This document shows, one piece after another, positions 35,046 to 43,928 of a stretch of DNA of 64,000 bases. The notes under the pieces are model-generated. The model was not told where the DNA came from, did no database searches, and was given only the letters and a program-made list of their open reading frames with translations. A program made the position numbers and the translations under genes. How positions within the stretch are numbered: position 1 is the stretch's first letter; each line of letters starts with the position of its first letter. Origin of the DNA: Bog-105 sp965277855 (GTDB taxonomy: Bacteria; Acidobacteriota; Terriglobia; Bryobacterales; Bryobacteraceae). The stretch covers positions 1,612,001 to 1,676,000 of the forward strand of contig OZ255847.1 of the NCBI GenBank assembly GCA_965277855.1. Reading direction: 5' to 3'.

Positions 35046-35699
35046 ATGCCGGTCCGGGTAAGTGAAACCTACGTTCTGCGCACCTATCCTTTTCGTGAAT
35101 CCGATCTCATCGTCAGCTTCTTTACTCGTGACCTTGGGAAGCTGCGTGGCGTGGCCTATCGGGCACGCAAACCGAAGAACACTTTCGGCTCCGGCCTGGA
35201 ACGATTGTCGCTTGTAAAGTTGTCTTACTCGCAAAAGGAAAACCGGGAACTGGCGTCGCTGAACGGCTGCGAACTGGTGCAGTCGCAATTCGATCTCATC
35301 ACGGACTTCGATGCGAGCGTGGCGCTCGATTACCTGGCAGAAGTCAGTGATCATTTGTTGCCTCCGAACGAACCGAATGAGCGCTACTTCCGGCTGCTTG
35401 CCACCGTGCTCGACTTCATGCACGAGCGCGCCGCGGGCGCCATTTGGACGGCGATCGCTTATTTTACGCTCTGGGCCACAAGGCTTTCAGGGTTCCTTCC
35501 GGAGCTCGACGGAGACCATCGCCTCTCTTCGTCGACGCGTGAACTAGCGGCCGAGATGCTCTCTACTCCGATCAGTGCTTTGTCGCCGCGCAGTTGGAAT
35601 AAAGATACTGCTCTCGACCTGCGGCGGCTGCTAGTAGGCCAGATTGAACAGCACGTGGAGCGACGCTTCCACACGCCAGCCATACTCGAGGCGCTCTGA
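35046..35699 (+). CDS. recO: DNA repair protein RecO
   Basis: The 217-residue protein has the N-terminal OB-fold (ETYVLRTYPFRESDLIVSFFTRDLGKLRGVAYRARKP) and a helical C-terminal region. RecO loads RecA onto SSB-coated DNA with RecR. Many RecO proteins carry a zinc finger after the GLxPEL motif; here the sequence reads GFLPELDGDH with no CxxC pair, so the zinc site is absent. It is followed 10 bp later by glyQ. Confidence 0.9.
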   Translation: MPVRVSETYVLRTYPFRESDLIVSFFTRDLGKLRGVAYRARKPKNTFGSGLERLSLVKLSYSQKENRELASLNGCELVQSQFDLITDFDASVALDYLAEVSDHLLPPNEPNERYFRLLATVLDFMHERAAGAIWTAIAYFTLWATRLSGFLPELDGDHRLSSSTRELAAEMLSTPISALSPRSWNKDTALDLRRLLVGQIEQHVERRFHTPAILEAL

Positions 35700-35709
35700 G
35701 GCGATGGCC

Positions 35710-36612
35710 ATGGATTCTTTTCAAGACACGATCTTCAAGCTGAAGCACTACTGGGCCGATCGAGGCGCGATCATTCAGGAACCTTACGATCTGGAAGTTG
35801 GGGCGGGGACGATGGCTCCTGAGACGTATCTACGTGTGCTCGGCCCTAAGCCGTATCGAGTGGCGTATGTGCAGCCGAGCCGACGTCCGGCGGATGGACG
35901 CTACGGCGAGAATCCCAATCGTCTTTACAAGCACCAGCAGTTACAGGTGATCTTGAAGCCAACACCGGCAGACGTTATCGAGCAGTACCTGGGGAGCCTG
36001 GCGGCAATTGGTGTCGACCTGCGGAAACACGACATCAAGTTCGAGGAGGATAACTGGGAAGCGCCGACGCTGGGGGCCTGGGGCATTGGCTGGCAGGTGA
36101 TGCTCGACGGTTTGGAGATCACGCAGTTTACTTATTTTCAGCAGTGCGGCGGCATGGAGCTGACCGTGGTGCCAGCCGAAATTACGTATGGTCTGGAGCG
36201 CATCGTCGCGTTTCTACAGAATGTGGAGAGTGTTTACGAAATTGAGTGGACGCCCGGCTTCAAGTACTCCGATGTGCGCCTGGCAGATGAGGAACAGTTT
36301 TCCGTTTATAACTTTGAATTAGCGGATGTGGCGGCGCTCTGGCAGGAGTTCGAAATTCACGAACGCGAGGCGGAACGTTTATTGCAGTTGTTCGCGCGGC
36401 AGGAGGATAAGCGGCGTTTCCCTGTGCTGGCTGCCTACGAACAGGTGCTGAAGTGTTCGAACCTGTTCAACCTACTGGATGCGCGCGGGGCAATTAGTGT
36501 GACCGAGCGGGTGGGTATTATTGCACGGGTGCGAAAGCTGGCGGTGAGCGCGGCACACGCCTGGGTGGAACAACAAGGCATTGGAATGAATGGCGCGGAG
36601 GTTGTTCGGTAG
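35710..36612 (+). CDS. glyQ: Glycyl-tRNA synthetase alpha subunit
   Basis: The protein of about 300 residues is the catalytic subunit of the alpha2beta2 enzyme. Motifs: FQDTIFKLKHYWADRGAII, QPSRRPADGRYGENPNRLYKHQQ and EITQFTYFQQCGG, all diagnostic of GlyQ. ATG 35710 gives the canonical start and has GAGG at a spacing of about 8 bp; an ATG at 35704 is too close to that site. It ends at the base before the glyS start, so the subunits are made in step. Confidence 0.96.
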   Translation: MDSFQDTIFKLKHYWADRGAIIQEPYDLEVGAGTMAPETYLRVLGPKPYRVAYVQPSRRPADGRYGENPNRLYKHQQLQVILKPTPADVIEQYLGSLAAIGVDLRKHDIKFEEDNWEAPTLGAWGIGWQVMLDGLEITQFTYFQQCGGMELTVVPAEITYGLERIVAFLQNVESVYEIEWTPGFKYSDVRLADEEQFSVYNFELADVAALWQEFEIHEREAERLLQLFARQEDKRRFPVLAAYEQVLKCSNLFNLLDARGAISVTERVGIIARVRKLAVSAAHAWVEQQGIGMNGAEVVR

Positions 36613-38595
36613 ATGGCCGATTTTCTGCTGGAAATCGGGGCCGAGGAGATTCCGGACTGGATGATCGAACCGGCGCTATTGGACCTGCGCGGCAAGTTTC
36701 AAGCGACTTTCTCTGCGTTCGGAGCTTCGTCTCTTGACACGGATGCTACTCCACGTCGCCTGGTGCTGCGGGCAAATGGGTTGGAGGAGCAAGCGGCGGA
36801 CGCGCAAAGTCTAATTCCTGGTCCGTATGTCTCGGCCGGTCCGAAGGCGGCTGAGGGATTCGCCCGCAAGTACTCGGTTTCGCTGGACGACCTCGCGAAA
36901 GCGCAGGATGCCAAAGGGGAGCGCTATGTTTTCCGGCAAGTGGTTCAGGGTCAGAATCTGGGGACAGCACTGGCGGAGAAACTGCCGGGTATTGTCGCGG
37001 GAATTCCGTTTCCAAAAGCGATGACTTGGCCCGGCAGCGAAGGGGTACGTTTTATACGGCCGATTCGCTGGATTCTGGCATTGCTAAATGATGCGGTGGT
37101 CGAGTTTTCGCTGGCCGGTTTGCAGTCAGGCCGCACAACGCGGGGTCATCGTGTACTGGGTTCGCGGGAGCCGATCGCCGTTACCCTAGACAGCTATGAA
37201 AGGAAACTTGGCAGCAATGGAGTGATTCTTCGGGCCGAGGCGCGCAAGCATCGGATTCAGTCGGAATTGCCGTCCCAAGTCCAACAGGACGAGGAACTAC
37301 TGACGACGCTGGTGTATCTGACCGAGTTTCCCTCGGTGGTGCGCGGCAGCTTTGATCCGGCTTATCTCGCGCTGCCAAGGGAAATTCTCTCGACCGTGAT
37401 GCGTCATCACCAGCGCTACTTTTCGGTGGTGAAAGAGGATGGTTCACTGCTGCCCGAATTCGTCGCGGTGACCAATACGGATGGGGATCCCGACGGTTTG
37501 ATCCGGCAAGGCAATGAGCGGGTTTTGCGTGCGCGTTTCAACGATGCGCGCTTTTTCTGGAAAGCCGATCAGCGAAAAAAGCTGGTGGACCGCGTGCCCG
37601 AACTGGGGAAGATCACGTTCCAGGCGAAGCTGGGGAGCTATCACGACAAGACGACGCGCGTGGTCAAGCTTGCTTCCGAGCTGGCTGCCGATCTGAAGGG
37701 TGATTCGGATGTTGTGTCTCGCGCAGCGCTGCTGCTGAAGTGCGATCTGACCACCGACATGGTGAAGGAATTCACGGAGCTTCAGGGAGTGGTGGGGGGG
37801 CTTTATGCCAGAGCCCAAGGCGAGAGCGAAGCGGTGTCGCGCGCGATCTACGATCATTACAAGCCGGTTAGCATGGAGGACTCGATTCCCGGCACGGTGG
37901 AAGGCCAGGTGGTTGCGCTCGCGGATAAACTGGACACGGTGCGGGAGTGCTTTCGGATCGGCTTGATTCCCACCGGTTCCAAAGATCCATTTGCCTTACG
38001 GCGTGCAGCACAAGGTATCGTTCGCATTTTGTTTGAAGCACGGCTTCCGCTCGAACTGTTGAATGTGGTGGAAGATGTCGCCGAGTTGCCCGGCTTTTTT
38101 CGAGAACGCATCAGCTTTTATCTACGTGAGTCGCGCGGCTATGCCTATGACGAAGTAAATGCCGCGATCGCGGCCGGCGTGACCACCCTCGCCGATCTGG
38201 CGGACCGGGTAGCTGCGATTCACACGATTCGGCCCACGGAAGATTTCGAGCCGGTGGCAGCGAGTTTCAAGCGTATTCAGAATATTTTGAAGCAGGCGCA
38301 AATAGAAGACGTCCCGCAGGTGAAGCCCGAACTGCTAACCGACGGAGCCGAGAAAGATCTTTTCGATTCATTCGTTGCGAGCCGGAATAAGGCCGAATCA
38401 ACGAAGGACTACGGGGTGAAACTGGAGTTGATGGCTTCGCTGAGGCCGCAAGTGGATCGCTTCTTCGATAAAATTCTGGTGAACGATCCAGATCCTGCGA
38501 TTCGAGGAAATCGGCTGGCTTTGCTACACGGCCTGTTGACGCAATTTTCCAACATTGCTGATTTTTCCGAAATCGTGACACAGGGCGGCTTGTAA
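36613..38595 (+). CDS. glyS: Glycyl-tRNA synthetase beta subunit
   Basis: The 660-residue beta subunit begins MADFLLEIGAEEIPDWMI and contains GPKAAEGFARKYSV, FPKAMTW, GHRVLG and the HD-like region KLGSYHDKTTRV, with the anticodon-binding tail at the C-terminus. It recognises tRNA-Gly and supports catalysis by GlyQ. Length is slightly under the common 690 residues but no domain is missing. ppdK begins about 50 bp after the stop. Confidence 0.96.
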   Translation: MADFLLEIGAEEIPDWMIEPALLDLRGKFQATFSAFGASSLDTDATPRRLVLRANGLEEQAADAQSLIPGPYVSAGPKAAEGFARKYSVSLDDLAKAQDAKGERYVFRQVVQGQNLGTALAEKLPGIVAGIPFPKAMTWPGSEGVRFIRPIRWILALLNDAVVEFSLAGLQSGRTTRGHRVLGSREPIAVTLDSYERKLGSNGVILRAEARKHRIQSELPSQVQQDEELLTTLVYLTEFPSVVRGSFDPAYLALPREILSTVMRHHQRYFSVVKEDGSLLPEFVAVTNTDGDPDGLIRQGNERVLRARFNDARFFWKADQRKKLVDRVPELGKITFQAKLGSYHDKTTRVVKLASELAADLKGDSDVVSRAALLLKCDLTTDMVKEFTELQGVVGGLYARAQGESEAVSRAIYDHYKPVSMEDSIPGTVEGQVVALADKLDTVRECFRIGLIPTGSKDPFALRRAAQGIVRILFEARLPLELLNVVEDVAELPGFFRERISFYLRESRGYAYDEVNAAIAAGVTTLADLADRVAAIHTIRPTEDFEPVAASFKRIQNILKQAQIEDVPQVKPELLTDGAEKDLFDSFVASRNKAESTKDYGVKLELMASLRPQVDRFFDKILVNDPDPAIRGNRLALLHGLLTQFSNIADFSEIVTQGGL

Positions 38596-38648
38596 CCAGC
38601 CCGCAAGATTTTAAAGACGCTATCCGAAATTAGGAGAAAAGACCGGAA

Positions 38649-41387
38649 ATGAACAAATACGTTTACTCGTTTGGTGGAGGCACGGCCGACGGCGATGGCA
38701 AGATGCGCGACGTCCTTGGCGGCAAGGGCTCGGGTTTGGCGGAGATGAGCAAGGCCGGTGTGCCGGTACCTCCCGGCTTCACCATTTCAACGGAAGTTTG
38801 CAATTTGTTTTTCGAGAACGGCAACAAGGTTCCGAAAGATGTGGACACGCAGATTCATGACGCTTTGCAAAAACTCGAAGGCGAAATGGGCAAGAAGCTC
38901 GGCGGCGTTGATGATCCGCTGCTGTTGAGCGTTCGCTCGGGCGCGAAGTTCTCCATGCCTGGCATGATGAACACCATTCTGAATCTCGGTTTGAACGACA
39001 AGACTACTGAAGGATTGGCGAAGAAGACGGAGAATGCGCGTTTTGCGTACGACTGCTACCGGCGATTCATCCAGATGTTCGGTGAAGTGGCGCTGCATAT
39101 CGACATGGAGAAGTTCGATCATATCTTCGACGCGCGCAAGGCGAAAATCAAAGCCAAACTTGACACCGATTTGAGCGCCGAAGATTTGAAGTTCATCATC
39201 GGGGAATACAAAAAGCTGGTGAAGAAAGAGACCGGCAAGGATTTTCCGCAGGATGCGCTGCAGCAATTAATGATGTCGCGTGACGCGGTGTTTCATTCCT
39301 GGAATACGCCGAAGGCGATCTACTACCGGCGCATGGAAAAGATCCCCGATTCGATTGGTACTGCGGCCAATGTGCAGGCGATGGTGTTCGGCAACATGGG
39401 TGACAACTCCGGCACCGGTGTGGGATTTACGCGCAATCCCTCGACAGGCGAAAGCGTGTTTTATGGCGAATTTCTGGTTAATGCACAGGGAGAAGATGTG
39501 GTGGCCGGTATCCGCACGCCACAGCCGATTGCGGAACTCGAGCAGGTGATGCCGGAGGCTTACAATCAGCTGCGCGAGATCACGAGCAGTCTGGAGAAGC
39601 ATTACCGCGACGTGCAGGATTTCGAGTTCACTATTGAAGAAGGCAAGCTGTACATGCTGCAGACGCGCAATGGTAAGCGGACCGGACCGGCGGCTGTGCG
39701 AGTGGCGGTCGACATGGTGCAAGAAGGCGTGATTTCGAAGAAAGAAGCGGTCCAGCGAGTCGGCCCGAATCAGCTCGATCAGTTGCTGCATCCGGTGCTC
39801 GATCCGGCGATGCGGAAAGGGCTGGTAAAGATCGCATCGGGTCTGCCGGCTTCGCCCGGCGCGGCGGTGGGGCGGGCTGCGTTCTCGTCAGAAGACGCGG
39901 TCGAGCTGGCTGCATCCGGTCCGGTGATTCTGGTTCGCAAAGAAACCACTCCCGACGATATTCACGGCATGGATGTCTCAAAAGGAATTCTTACCGCAGT
40001 GGGCGGGCTCACCAGCCACGCCGCAGTAGTAGCTCGTGGCATGGGCCGTCCGTGCGTTGTCGGCGCAGCTACTGTATCGGTCGATTCGGCTCGCAAACAG
40101 GCCACGATTGTGTCGGATGGCAAGAAGCAGACTTTGAAAGAAGGCGATTGGATCTCGCTCGATGGAACGCTCGGGGAGGTGTATCTCGGGCAGTGTAAAA
40201 CAAATGAGCCCGATCCGAAGTCGCACTATTTTGCGACGTTCATGGAGTGGGCGGACGAATTTCGCGGCAGCTTTGGCGTGCGGGCGAACGCGGATATTCC
40301 ACGGGATGCGAAACAGGCGCGATTGTTTGGCGCGGAAGGCATCGGCCTCTGCCGTACCGAACACATGTTCTTTGCAGAAGACCGTATCGAACATGTGCAG
40401 GCGATGATTCTGGCGCGCGATGTAACGACGCGCAAGAAAGCGCTGCAGAAACTGCTTCCGATGCAGCGCAAAGATTTCGCGGGCCTATTCGAGGCGATGG
40501 ATGGATTTCCGGTGGTGATCCGCACACTCGATCCGCCGCTGCATGAATTTCTCCCAAAGCGCGAAACTCTGATGGTGGATGTTGCGCGACTGCCACATGC
40601 CAACTCGAAGGAAAAGCGCGAAATGGCGGCTACGTATAAAGTGTCGGTCGGGGAGTTAAAGAAGCATTTACCCGAACTTCTACATCGTGTGGAAGAACTG
40701 CATGAATTCAATCCGATGCTAGGGCATCGGGGCTGCCGGCTCGGCATCACGTATCCTGAAGTGACCGAAATGCAGGCTCGCGCCATTTTCGAAGCGGCCG
40801 TTGCAGTGGCTAAGAAGGGCAAGAAGGTGATTCCGGAAGTCATGATCCCGCTGGTTGGGAACGTGAAGGAGCTGGAGCATCAAAAAACCATAGTAGTGCG
40901 GGTGGCCGAAGAGGTACTTAACGCCGCCGGCATGAAGGATCTGAAATACTACGTTGGCACCATGATCGAGATTCCGCGGGCTGCGTTAACGGCTGACGAA
41001 GTAGCGCGCGAAGCGGAATTTTTCAGCTTCGGCACGAACGATCTGACTCAGACGACGATGGGGCTCTCGCGCGACGACTATACGAAATTTTCCAAGCAAT
41101 ACGAGGATTTGCGAATCTTCAAGGCCGATCCGTTCGCTGTGCTTGACCAGGATGGTGTGGGGAAAATCATCGAAACGGCGGTAAAGCTCGGACGCAAAAC
41201 ACGGCCCGATCTCGAAGTTGGCATTTGTGGCGAGCATGGCGGGGAGCCAAGCTCGGTTGAGTTCTGTTATCGCGTGGGGATGAACTACGTTTCATGTTCG
41301 CCTTACCGCGTGCCAATCGCTCGTCTGGCGGCCGCGCAGGCGGCGATTTCCGAGCAGGGCAACACCGAGATGCAGCGGACAGCTTAA
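38649..41387 (+). CDS. ppdK: Pyruvate, phosphate dikinase
   Basis: The 912-residue protein interconverts pyruvate, ATP and phosphate with PEP, AMP and pyrophosphate. It has an N-terminal ATP-grasp domain (VYSFGGGTADG, LGGKGSGLAEM, SVRSGAKFSMPGMMNT), a central phosphohistidine domain with GGLTSHAAVVARGMGRPCVV (the swinging His), and a C-terminal PEP-binding TIM barrel (GIGLCRTEHMF and CGEHGGEPSSVEFC). AGGAGAA precedes the ATG. It supports gluconeogenic PEP formation from pyruvate made by amino-acid breakdown. Confidence 0.97.
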   Translation: MNKYVYSFGGGTADGDGKMRDVLGGKGSGLAEMSKAGVPVPPGFTISTEVCNLFFENGNKVPKDVDTQIHDALQKLEGEMGKKLGGVDDPLLLSVRSGAKFSMPGMMNTILNLGLNDKTTEGLAKKTENARFAYDCYRRFIQMFGEVALHIDMEKFDHIFDARKAKIKAKLDTDLSAEDLKFIIGEYKKLVKKETGKDFPQDALQQLMMSRDAVFHSWNTPKAIYYRRMEKIPDSIGTAANVQAMVFGNMGDNSGTGVGFTRNPSTGESVFYGEFLVNAQGEDVVAGIRTPQPIAELEQVMPEAYNQLREITSSLEKHYRDVQDFEFTIEEGKLYMLQTRNGKRTGPAAVRVAVDMVQEGVISKKEAVQRVGPNQLDQLLHPVLDPAMRKGLVKIASGLPASPGAAVGRAAFSSEDAVELAASGPVILVRKETTPDDIHGMDVSKGILTAVGGLTSHAAVVARGMGRPCVVGAATVSVDSARKQATIVSDGKKQTLKEGDWISLDGTLGEVYLGQCKTNEPDPKSHYFATFMEWADEFRGSFGVRANADIPRDAKQARLFGAEGIGLCRTEHMFFAEDRIEHVQAMILARDVTTRKKALQKLLPMQRKDFAGLFEAMDGFPVVIRTLDPPLHEFLPKRETLMVDVARLPHANSKEKREMAATYKVSVGELKKHLPELLHRVEELHEFNPMLGHRGCRLGITYPEVTEMQARAIFEAAVAVAKKGKKVIPEVMIPLVGNVKELEHQKTIVVRVAEEVLNAAGMKDLKYYVGTMIEIPRAALTADEVAREAEFFSFGTNDLTQTTMGLSRDDYTKFSKQYEDLRIFKADPFAVLDQDGVGKIIETAVKLGRKTRPDLEVGICGEHGGEPSSVEFCYRVGMNYVSCSPYRVPIARLAAAQAAISEQGNTEMQRTA

Positions 41388-41399
41388 TCGATAACGTAT

Positions 41400-41429
41400 G
41401 CTGGGGCATAGCATGGCTGTGCCCCAAGC
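41400..41429. terminator. Strong hairpin after ppdK
   Basis: TGGGGCATAGC and GCTGTGCCCCA pair almost perfectly around ATG, giving a stem of about 11-13 bp. No T-run follows, so it may be a processing or Rho-associated hairpin, or a mobile palindrome, rather than an intrinsic terminator. It overlaps the first codons of the next frame. Confidence 0.4.
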
Positions 41430-41799
41430 TGCCGAGATTCAGACTCTCGAAGAAATCTGCGTTCTTGTAACAGCATCGCTGTTTCTGAAGAAACCGTTTA
41501 CAGCGATTTACCATAACTACCGCCGATCCCTTTGCCCGCATGTACTCGGACGTAACAAAGAGGGCGGCTTGCACTTACTCTGTTATCAATATGCGGGCGG
41601 CAGTTCCACTGGATTAAAAGGGCGTGGATCGTCGGATAACTGGCGCTGTATTGCTGTTCCGAAGCTGCGTTCGGTACGCCTTCTCGAAGAGCGATGGCAG
41701 GCGGCGGAGAATCATGTTCGTCCGCAGACTTGCATTGCCGAAGTGTTGTTCGATGCGGAGATACCGGGGCGGGCTTTGTCGAGCAGTATTTTTCAATGA
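41413..41799 (+). CDS. Conserved hypothetical protein (about 128 aa)
   Basis: The reading contains an Arg/Cys/His-rich beta pattern, YRRSLCPHVLGRNKEGGLHLLCYQYAGGSS, followed by DNWRCIAVPKLRSVRLLEERW and QTCIAEVLFDAE. The arrangement resembles WYL-like ligand-binding folds but I cannot confirm membership. No signal or membrane segment. An ATG at 41398 would start within the hairpin; ATG 41413 is also inside it, so the true start may be later. The regular strand pattern makes it a likely gene. Confidence 0.55.
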   Translation: MAVPQAAEIQTLEEICVLVTASLFLKKPFTAIYHNYRRSLCPHVLGRNKEGGLHLLCYQYAGGSSTGLKGRGSSDNWRCIAVPKLRSVRLLEERWQAAENHVRPQTCIAEVLFDAEIPGRALSSSIFQ

Positions 41800-41837
41800 G
41801 CCATTTGCAATCGCTGGTTTGTTATGACTGATTTCTT

Positions 41838-43421
41838 ATGAGTCGTTCGGCGGTTGAGTTACTCGGCCTGCTGGGTCTGCCGGCTCCCATCAGCGAGTTA
41901 GCCAGCAAGGAATGGGATGCCGTTATTGTGGGTGCGGGGCACAATGGATTAACTTGCGCGGCGTATCTGGCGCGCGCGGGTAAACGGGTGCTCGTGCTGG
42001 AAAGCCGGGAGCGAATTGGCGGGGCCTGCACCATCGAAGAGCCGTGGCCCGATGTGAGAATGTCGCCTTGCGCTTATCTCGCCGGATTGCTTCATCCGCT
42101 GGTGGTCGAGGAACTCGATCTCGAGCGGCGCGGTTTTCATTGGACTCCGGCCGTCAACGGTTTGTTCGTTCCGTTCGAAGATGGGTCGAGTATTCAGCTT
42201 TACGATGACGATGCGCAGTGCGAAGCGGAGATCGAGCGCTTTGCGCCACGCGATATAAGCGGCTGGCGAGCGATGTCGGACGTGATCCGGCGGACTCGCG
42301 ATGCGATCCGCCCGGGCGATGAGCGAGACATGTGGTTGGGCGATGCGCCTTCGCGGGAACAGATGGAGGAGCGTATCGGCAAAGATGTGGAGGCGTGTTC
42401 CCTGCTCTTCGATTGGTCGATGATCGAATTCGTCGAACGCTATCTGAGTGATGAGCGACTGCAGATCGCCTATCTTGGCCAGGGCGTTATCGGGACCAAT
42501 GCGAGTCCGTTCGATGCCGGAACAGCCTCTATTCGCTTTCATCATTCGTCGGGACGTCTCGGTGGTCTGCCGGGCGCGTGGGGGTACGTGCGCGGCGGTA
42601 TGGGCATGGTCTCGTTTTTTCTGGCCGATGCTGCGCAAGAAGCGGGCGCAGTGATTGCATCGGGTGTGGCGGTGCATGAAATCATTCCGGGCGAAGGGGT
42701 GCTGCTCGTCAGCGGAGAAAAAATTGGCGCGTGCACAGTGATCTCGAATGCCGATCCGCGTACAACGCTTCGATTGCTAAATCAGCACGTGGACGAAGCG
42801 TGGCGTCGGCGTGTCGAAGGCATTCCGATGGAAGGCTGCACGTTGAAGCTCAACGTCTGGCTGCGCGAGTTGCCGAATTTCCGGGCGCGTCCCGGGACGT
42901 GCGAGCCGCACCATTTCGGCCAGGCAAATACGCCGCTTTCTAAAGAGGAATGGAAGAACGGCTATGCCGCGGCACGAGCGGGGCGGCTTCCGGAACGGCT
43001 CTGGACCGAGCTGTACTTTCAAAGCGTGCATGATGCCACCGTTGCGCCGCGCGGAACACATACGATGAGCGTCTTCTCGCAATATGTGCCTTACAGTTTT
43101 GCAGAAGGCGATTGGGATGGGCAGCGGGAGTCCGCTAAGGATCTGGCGCTCGCTTCGATCGCGCGTCTCTGCAGTAATTTGCCTGAGGCGGTGATTGATG
43201 CCGAAGTTCTCGGGCCGCCCGATATCGAGAAGAAAGTTGGGCTTACCGGCGGTCATATTTTCCAAGGCGAATGCCTCCCTTCGAACATGTGGCGCCATCG
43301 TCTTCCAGCGAAAACTCCGATGCCCGGCGTTTATTTGTGCGGTGCCGGGACGCATCCGGGTGGGAGTGTGATCGCCGTAAACGGGCGGAATGCTGCTATG
43401 CGCGTGCTCGCGGACGGATGA
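41838..43421 (+). CDS. FAD-dependent oxidoreductase (phytoene desaturase/PYROXD2-like)
   Basis: The 527-residue protein has the dinucleotide-binding motif VIVGAGHNGLTCAAYLARAGKRVLVLE near residue 30 and, at the C-terminus, GVYLCGAGTHPGGSVIAVNGRNAA, which completes the FAD site. The layout matches the carotenoid desaturase/PYROXD2 group. No carotenoid gene lies nearby, so a desaturase role is not supported by context. It converges on the respiratory operon, with its last 26 bp overlapping the end of the last gene there. Confidence 0.88.
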   Translation: MSRSAVELLGLLGLPAPISELASKEWDAVIVGAGHNGLTCAAYLARAGKRVLVLESRERIGGACTIEEPWPDVRMSPCAYLAGLLHPLVVEELDLERRGFHWTPAVNGLFVPFEDGSSIQLYDDDAQCEAEIERFAPRDISGWRAMSDVIRRTRDAIRPGDERDMWLGDAPSREQMEERIGKDVEACSLLFDWSMIEFVERYLSDERLQIAYLGQGVIGTNASPFDAGTASIRFHHSSGRLGGLPGAWGYVRGGMGMVSFFLADAAQEAGAVIASGVAVHEIIPGEGVLLVSGEKIGACTVISNADPRTTLRLLNQHVDEAWRRRVEGIPMEGCTLKLNVWLRELPNFRARPGTCEPHHFGQANTPLSKEEWKNGYAAARAGRLPERLWTELYFQSVHDATVAPRGTHTMSVFSQYVPYSFAEGDWDGQRESAKDLALASIARLCSNLPEAVIDAEVLGPPDIEKKVGLTGGHIFQGECLPSNMWRHRLPAKTPMPGVYLCGAGTHPGGSVIAVNGRNAAMRVLADG

Positions 43422-43926
43422 GCCGGCGTTTCTTTCTTAATCGCTGATTGATGATGAACAAGATGATCAGCAGCGGCACTACGGCAAAGAAGGGCCAATA
43501 CGACTCTAGAGGCGAAGCGGGCGGTAAGACTACGAGTTGGCCCGCTATCTCGGCGCTGCCTGCTTTGGATTGCGCATCTGCTGCTAATTTCCAAGTACCT
43601 GCCGAGGGCAGATTCACTTGCGCTGCGTACAACAGCTTGTTCGTCGCTTTGGCGTGAGTGGCCGGGGCGAACACTTCCGAGATGCCACTTGAGGTTGAGT
43701 GCGTCAGGCGTAATTTCACGTCAGCGTCGGTCACGGAGGATTGATCCTGCGTCCTCTGGACCATTACGCTTAAATCGACTGCGCCCACGCGCACCGTTTC
43801 CGGCGAGCAAAAGACGCTGATGGTGACTGGGCCGGCTTGCTGGCGCAAGATGAGCTTGCCTCCGTCGGCCCAAAGCGGACAGGTGATCAACAGCCCCAAC
43901 AGCCACAAGCGCGGAATAGTACTCAT
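43396..43926 (-). CDS. FixH/YtkA-like membrane-anchored accessory protein of the respiratory operon
   Basis: From ATG 43926 the protein of about 176 residues has a signal peptide (IPRLWLLGLLITCPLWA), a beta-sandwich-like domain starting GGKLILRQQAGPVTISVFCSPETVRVG, and one C-terminal transmembrane helix (YWPFFAVVPLLIILFIIN) followed by a basic tail. This is the form of YtkA/FixH-type proteins linked to copper delivery and oxidase assembly. It is the last gene of the cytochrome operon, 2 bp after the CtaG fusion. The family match is tentative but the context is strong. Confidence 0.7.
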   Translation of the reverse strand: MSTIPRLWLLGLLITCPLWADGGKLILRQQAGPVTISVFCSPETVRVGAVDLSVMVQRTQDQSSVTDADVKLRLTHSTSSGISEVFAPATHAKATNKLLYAAQVNLPSAGTWKLAADAQSKAGSAEIAGQLVVLPPASPLESYWPFFAVVPLLIILFIINQRLRKKRRLIRPRARA

Positions 43927-43928
43927 CT